Assembly: GCA_903892905.1 (NCBI GenBank)
Contig: CAITKI010000113.1
Coordinates: 1 to 44,267 of the forward strand
Length of the DNA: 44,267 nt
From: an uncultured Microcaldota archaeon
GTDB taxonomy: Archaea > Micrarchaeota > Micrarchaeia > Anstonellales > Anstonellaceae
Direction: 5' to 3'
Under the pieces are notes generated by a model that was not told the origin of the DNA, did no database searches, and saw nothing but the letters and a program-made list of their open reading frames with translations. Both the position numbers and the translations under genes were made by a program. Each line of letters begins with the position of its first letter. Position 1 is the stretch's first letter. This document shows positions 41,605-44,267 of this stretch, in pieces.

Positions 41605-41626
41605 TCTTCTTTTCATTTTTTCTTCT
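41605..41626 (+). terminator. T-rich terminator after the plus-strand block
   Basis: TTCTTCTTTTCATTTTTTCTTC lies directly after the stop codon at 41603. Archaeal polymerase terminates at such T-rich runs. No strong hairpin precedes it. Confidence 0.5.
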
Positions 41627-41640
41627 GAAGTTAGCAAAAG

Positions 41641-41706
41641 CTCGCGCTAAGCAAGGCAAAAATCACTGCCGCGTGTGCATGTTTCCGCTAGGGAAAGCAA
41701 AGGCAC
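41641..41706. repeat. Two copies of a dispersed ~25-bp repeat
   Basis: CTCGCGCTAAG through AAAAATCAC (41641-41666) and TTTCCGCTAGG through AAAGGCAC (41682-41706) are relatives of a motif found three more times at 43115-43279. Confidence 0.6.
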
Positions 41707-41722
41707 ATGGAATGCTCGCATT

Positions 41723-42301
41723 TCAGCCAAGCAGCGCCCTCACCCTGTCAGCCAGCCTTCCAGGCACGCGCGCCAGGTAGCCATCCATCACGCCTTTGCG
41801 CACGGACTTTTTCAGGTCCATTGCAAGCTCGCGGGGAAGCGGCTGCCTGAAATGCACAAAATCAATGAGCGTTTTTTCAAGGTCGGAAACAGGCAGCCAA
41901 AAGTCGCCGTATTTCACCATGCCAAACCCGAAGAACATGCTTCTTCCAATGCGCCTCACGATATAGTTGCTTCCAAGGAATTCCCTTCTTCCCGCCCTGA
42001 CCTTCCTGGGCGTAATCACCACCGGCACTGTTTCCTGCTCCCATGAATTGCGGAGCGACAGGGCATCCTGGAGGCCGTAGTAGAACGGCTGGAAGGCAAA
42101 GCCGACAACCTGCGTCTCCTGCCTGAAAGTGTAGACGCCCCTGCCAATCCTTTGCAGCTTCCCCTCTTTCAAAAGCTTGTGAACCATAAGGTTCTGGTAC
42201 CCTTCCGAGAGCCTCCTCCTTTCGAAGAATGTCTTGATGTCGCGCGCGCAAAACGCCGGCTCCTTCTCAAAGCGGAGCCGAAGCTCGGATGTGAATGTCA
42301 T
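41723..42301 (-). CDS. AbiEi-type antitoxin/regulator
   Basis: This 192-residue protein matches the AbiEi antitoxin family. It has an N-terminal winged-helix region (FCARDIKTFFERRRLSEGY and KLLKEGKLQRIGRGVYTF), then YYGLQDALSLRNSWEQET and a C-terminal segment with YGDFWLPVSDLEKTLIDFVHF. In characterised pairs this protein represses the operon and blocks the AbiEii toxin. Its ATG overlaps the toxin stop by 4 nt (ATGA), so translation is coupled. Here it lies downstream of the toxin, the reverse of the best-known bacterial order. Confidence 0.85.
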   Translation of the reverse strand: MTFTSELRLRFEKEPAFCARDIKTFFERRRLSEGYQNLMVHKLLKEGKLQRIGRGVYTFRQETQVVGFAFQPFYYGLQDALSLRNSWEQETVPVVITPRKVRAGRREFLGSNYIVRRIGRSMFFGFGMVKYGDFWLPVSDLEKTLIDFVHFRQPLPRELAMDLKKSVRKGVMDGYLARVPGRLADRVRALLG

Positions 42302-42942
42302 CCAAACCGCCTCCTAAGCGCAAGCAGCATCTGCGGAACTGAAGGGACTGCGCCGGAATAGACAAGCGATGACAGGTTCGCCTCGTCAAGCGGCGGCCTG
42401 AAGCCGGAAAGGAGGGAAGATACTGCCGCTTCCGCCCCGGGGCTGCCATCCACCCTTTCGCTCAGGTGGTAAATGTCGTACAAATCGCGCACAAAGCGCC
42501 TGTTCTTGTATGCCGATGCCTTCTCCACCACTAGTTCCTCAGGCGATAAGCAAAGCACATCCATGCGCGAGCCATTCATTTTTTCATATCTTGTTGCAAC
42601 CCCGTTTTTTTTCACAGACGTGTTTATCTCAAGGCGCACCTCAGCCTCGCCGTCGGTTATCTTTGCGAAAATGAGGTTTCCCGTCCTTTTGAGCCTCGAT
42701 AGCGTTAGCGCGCGGGAAGACAGGATTTCCCCCAACCCGTCGGCAATCCTTCCGGGATGCGAGGAATACATGTCCAAATCCTCCGAGAACCTGTTTCCCG
42801 AAAAGCAGCGCCAGATTGCGGTGCCCCCGTGGAAAACAAGCGAGCCGTCGAGCGCGTACGCTGCCTCCATCACTTCGTCCTGCAGCCTGCCGACGTCCAC
42901 ATGCAGGCGCTTCCTCAGCCTTTTTTCAAGCGGGATGTCCAT
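42298..42942 (-). CDS. AbiEii-type nucleotidyltransferase toxin
   Basis: This 214-residue protein has the nucleotidyltransferase core of AbiEii toxins. GGTAIWR (39-45) is followed by RFSEDLDMY (Asp55, Asp57) and a later LEINTS strand, with PEELVVEKASAYKNRRFVRDLYD near the C-terminus. Family members transfer nucleotides, often to RNA, and halt growth. I chose the ATG at 42942; a TTG five codons upstream extends the frame. A strong TATA stretch lies about 25-30 nt upstream, so the mRNA is probably leaderless. It is the first gene of a two-gene operon with the antitoxin. Confidence 0.87.
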   Translation of the reverse strand: MDIPLEKRLRKRLHVDVGRLQDEVMEAAYALDGSLVFHGGTAIWRCFSGNRFSEDLDMYSSHPGRIADGLGEILSSRALTLSRLKRTGNLIFAKITDGEAEVRLEINTSVKKNGVATRYEKMNGSRMDVLCLSPEELVVEKASAYKNRRFVRDLYDIYHLSERVDGSPGAEAAVSSLLSGFRPPLDEANLSSLVYSGAVPSVPQMLLALRRRFG

Positions 42943-42960
42943 GTTTTGTTTAAGCAACGA

Positions 42961-42979
42961 ATATTATATAAATATATAA
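42961..42979 (-). promoter_or_regulatory. TATA-rich promoter of the AbiE pair
   Basis: The minus strand reads TTATATATTTATATAATAT, centred about 28 nt upstream of the ATG at 42942. It is the strongest TATA element near this operon. Confidence 0.6.
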
Positions 42980-43114
42980 GATTGGTAATGTATAATAATG
43001 GGCAGAATTATTCATTCAAGTGGCAAAACTCGAAATCATGTTTCATTTTTCAGGGGCAAATGATAGTGCAAAATAATGGCATATGTCCGGTTCGCCCAAG
43101 AAATCCAATCCCAA

Positions 43115-43279
43115 TTCGCGCTAAGAAAAATAAAATCACAACCTGCCTGCTTCCGCTAGGGAAAATAAAAATCACTTCCAGCAGAGCCTTTCGGCTCTGC
43201 TAGCTAGCAAACCATTGCTGGTTTGCTATCTTGCAATTCCCATGCCCATAGCGCTTCCGCTAAGAACAATAAAAATCAC
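43115..43279. repeat. Three copies of a dispersed ~25-bp repeat
   Basis: Copies at 43115-43139, 43150-43175 and 43253-43279 share the pattern TTCCGCTARG, 2-5 nt, AATAAAAATCAC (the first copy has TTCGCGCTAAG and AAAATCAC). The spacing is irregular (about 35 and 104 nt), so this is not a CRISPR array. Related copies lie at 41641-41706. Confidence 0.7.
43180..43228. repeat. Two adjacent hairpins in the rRNA-AbiE spacer
   Basis: AGCAGAGCC/GGCTCTGCT (43180-43201, 4-nt loop) and TAGCAAACC/GGTTTGCTA (43205-43228, 6-nt loop) are both perfect 9-bp stems, separated by 3 nt. They lie between two copies of the ~25-bp dispersed repeat. Confidence 0.85.
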
Positions 43280-43302
43280 AATAGTAAAAGAGAGCGACTG
43301 AT

Positions 43303-43341
43303 ATTCACATGGAGTGAATCTCCCCGTGCTTGCGCACGGAG
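43303..43341 (-). other. Paired hairpins downstream of the 23S rRNA 3' end
   Basis: CCGTGC/GCACGG (about 43324-43339) and ATTCAC/GTGAAT (43303-43319) are adjacent stems just beyond the predicted 3' end of 23S rRNA. They may serve in rRNA processing or termination. The rest of 42980-43350 holds only repeats and T-rich runs; I see no gene there. Confidence 0.5.
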
Positions 43342-43349
43342 AAAATAAT

Positions 43350-44267
43350 ACGTTAAAACGGCTTTAGTAGCGACAGGCTGAATGCCTCGCGTAAGCTAAG
43401 CACTTACACCCTCGCCCTATCAAAGTCATCTACTATGACCGCCTACACCACCTAGTTTTGAGATTGACTTCGACCTTAGATGCTTTCAGGTCTTATCCAA
43501 TAACGCGTAGCTGCCCTGCGATGCTTTACACAACAGGTAGACCAGAGGCGTCGGACCCAAGTTCCTCTCGTACTCATGGGTACTTCCTCTCAAGTGGTGA
43601 CACTCCTAGGAGATACTACCGAACTGTCTCGCGACGTTCTGAACCCAGCTCATGTAAGTCTTTAATGGATGAACAACCCAACCTTTGGCGGCTCCTGCAC
43701 CGCCAGGATGACTTAAGCCGACAGCGATGTACCAAACCGCGGGGTCGATGTGTATTTGAGTAAATACAAATCACCAAAACGCACGAATCTTACAGCAATA
43801 TCCCTTATTTTTCTCGTGTACCGGACATCGACGACCGATACAGAGTGTCTCATGCTAAACCTCGACAGGAAACCTTGCTTATGTGCAAAGAGCCGAAGCT
43901 CTTTGCATATGCATTTTCGTTGCTTAAGCGAAAATGCACAAGGGTGGCCCTATCTTCATCAATTTAGGCAGAGAATATTCTTAGGGAATAGAAAGACTAA
44001 TCTTTCGTTTATTGAAGTAAGACTCGCGCGATGAAAAAATCAGATTTGTATCTAACTCTCGCCCGCGACGAGCCTGTTACCCCCAGGGTAGCTTGTCTGA
44101 CAGCTTGGACCCTCACTAAGAAGGTACCAAGGTTCGTTAAGCCCGACTTTCGTCTCTGCATTCCACGCTTTTAAGAATACAGTCAGTCTAGCATTTGTCT
44201 TTAACCCTTACCGGCGGATTTCTAACCCGCCTAAGCTAAACATTGGGCGCCCTTGTTTCCTTATCGA
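43350..44267 (-). rRNA. 23S rRNA, 3' part (5' end outside the window)
   Basis: The minus strand matches the 3' third of 23S rRNA. Landmarks are the peptidyl-transferase ring (GGGGGTAACAGGC near 44080, then TTTGGTACATCGCTGTCGG near 43720-43740), the P-loop-facing AGAACGTCGCGAGACAGTTCGG near 43618-43640, and the sarcin-ricin loop AGTACGAGAGGAAC near 43562-43575. The 3' end is placed at about 43350 by alignment with the GGTACTAA-type terminus and is approximate. The right edge corresponds to about E. coli position 2290. A 301-nt insertion interrupts it (see separate entry). Several bases at normally invariant positions differ. Confidence 0.95.
43753..44053 (-). other. 301-nt insertion in helix 89 of 23S rRNA (candidate intron)
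   Basis: The rRNA runs GCGAGAGTT, then 301 extra nt, then CACATCGACCCC. Removing the extra bases restores the universal GAGAGTTCACATCGAC loop, at about E. coli 2474/2475. The insertion ends pair (ATACAAATC at 44051-44043 with GATTTGTAT at 43772-43764), and GAGT in the upstream flank pairs with ACTC inside the insertion (43761-43758), giving a bulge-helix-like site of the kind cut by archaeal splicing endonuclease. It contains two strong hairpins, at 43884-43907 (with a UUCG loop) and 43910-43938. It has no coding frame for a homing endonuclease. Confidence 0.85.

Noticed and set aside
43115-43279. Repeats near the rRNA as a CRISPR array
   Set aside because: Copies are imperfect and irregularly spaced, and there are no cas genes in the window.
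43458-44034. Plus-strand ORFs across 43458-43763 and 43750-44034
   Set aside because: They are antisense to 23S rRNA and its insertion.

Overview
The window is archaeal. It encodes a TATA-binding protein, archaeal DnaG, ribosomal protein eL21, RNA polymerase subunit Rpb4/RpoF, a DUF655 protein and KsgA/Dim1. TATA boxes lie about 25-30 nt upstream of several starts, some transcripts look leaderless, and the one tRNA gene has no encoded CCA. Short intergenic spacers, GC-rich codon use and very large cysteine-rich secreted proteins suggest a DPANN-type archaeon (Micrarchaeota/Diapherotrites-like). That placement is an inference and was not tested by phylogeny.

Layout. 1-2085 (minus): a DUF167 gene, dnaG, and a gene that runs off the left edge. 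2519-7488 (plus): two exported membrane-anchored proteins of unknown function, RNA 3'-phosphate cyclase (rtcA), and a DUF92 membrane protein. 7489-9750 (minus): acylphosphatase, a class II Fic protein and a tandem Lrp/AsnC regulator. 9897-11446 (plus): two unknown proteins with near-identical leaders. 11496-12122 (minus): tbp, bordered by a solitary tnpB transposon gene. 13587-15156: eL21, rpoF, DUF655 and tRNA-Arg(UCG). 15889-17987 (minus): methionine aminopeptidase, ksgA and a small membrane protein.

18595-40951 is the centrepiece: an apparent operon of about 22 kb with nothing I recognise as a described system. Its first six genes are paralogous polytopic membrane proteins. They share a signature of the form L-P-x-G-[IL]-x-[LM]-R-x(4)-[TS]-R-x-x-G-[GA] followed by a hydrophobic run ending in Y/W-P, and most share a C-terminal LGG(D/E) tail. 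The third paralog carries about 1,050 extra residues of cysteine-rich and Ig-like sequence in its last outer loop. They are followed by a 1,503-residue lipoprotein, a 2,095-residue cysteine-rich and coiled-coil membrane protein, and a small exported protein; a second small membrane protein at 41052 has its own promoter. The architecture recalls the VirB6/TrbL-like channel plus large surface proteins of secretion or conjugation machines, but no ATPase lies in the window, so the role (secretion, DNA transfer or cell-cell contact) is inference. At least three gene junctions in the operon, and probably a fourth, carry short duplications that create micro-ORFs.

41723-42942 (minus) is an AbiEi/AbiEii-type toxin-antitoxin pair in toxin-first order. 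From about 43350 to the right edge is the 3' part of a 23S rRNA gene on the minus strand. It is interrupted by a 301-nt insertion in the apical loop of helix 89, next to the peptidyl-transferase centre, and it differs from the usual sequence at several normally invariant positions there.
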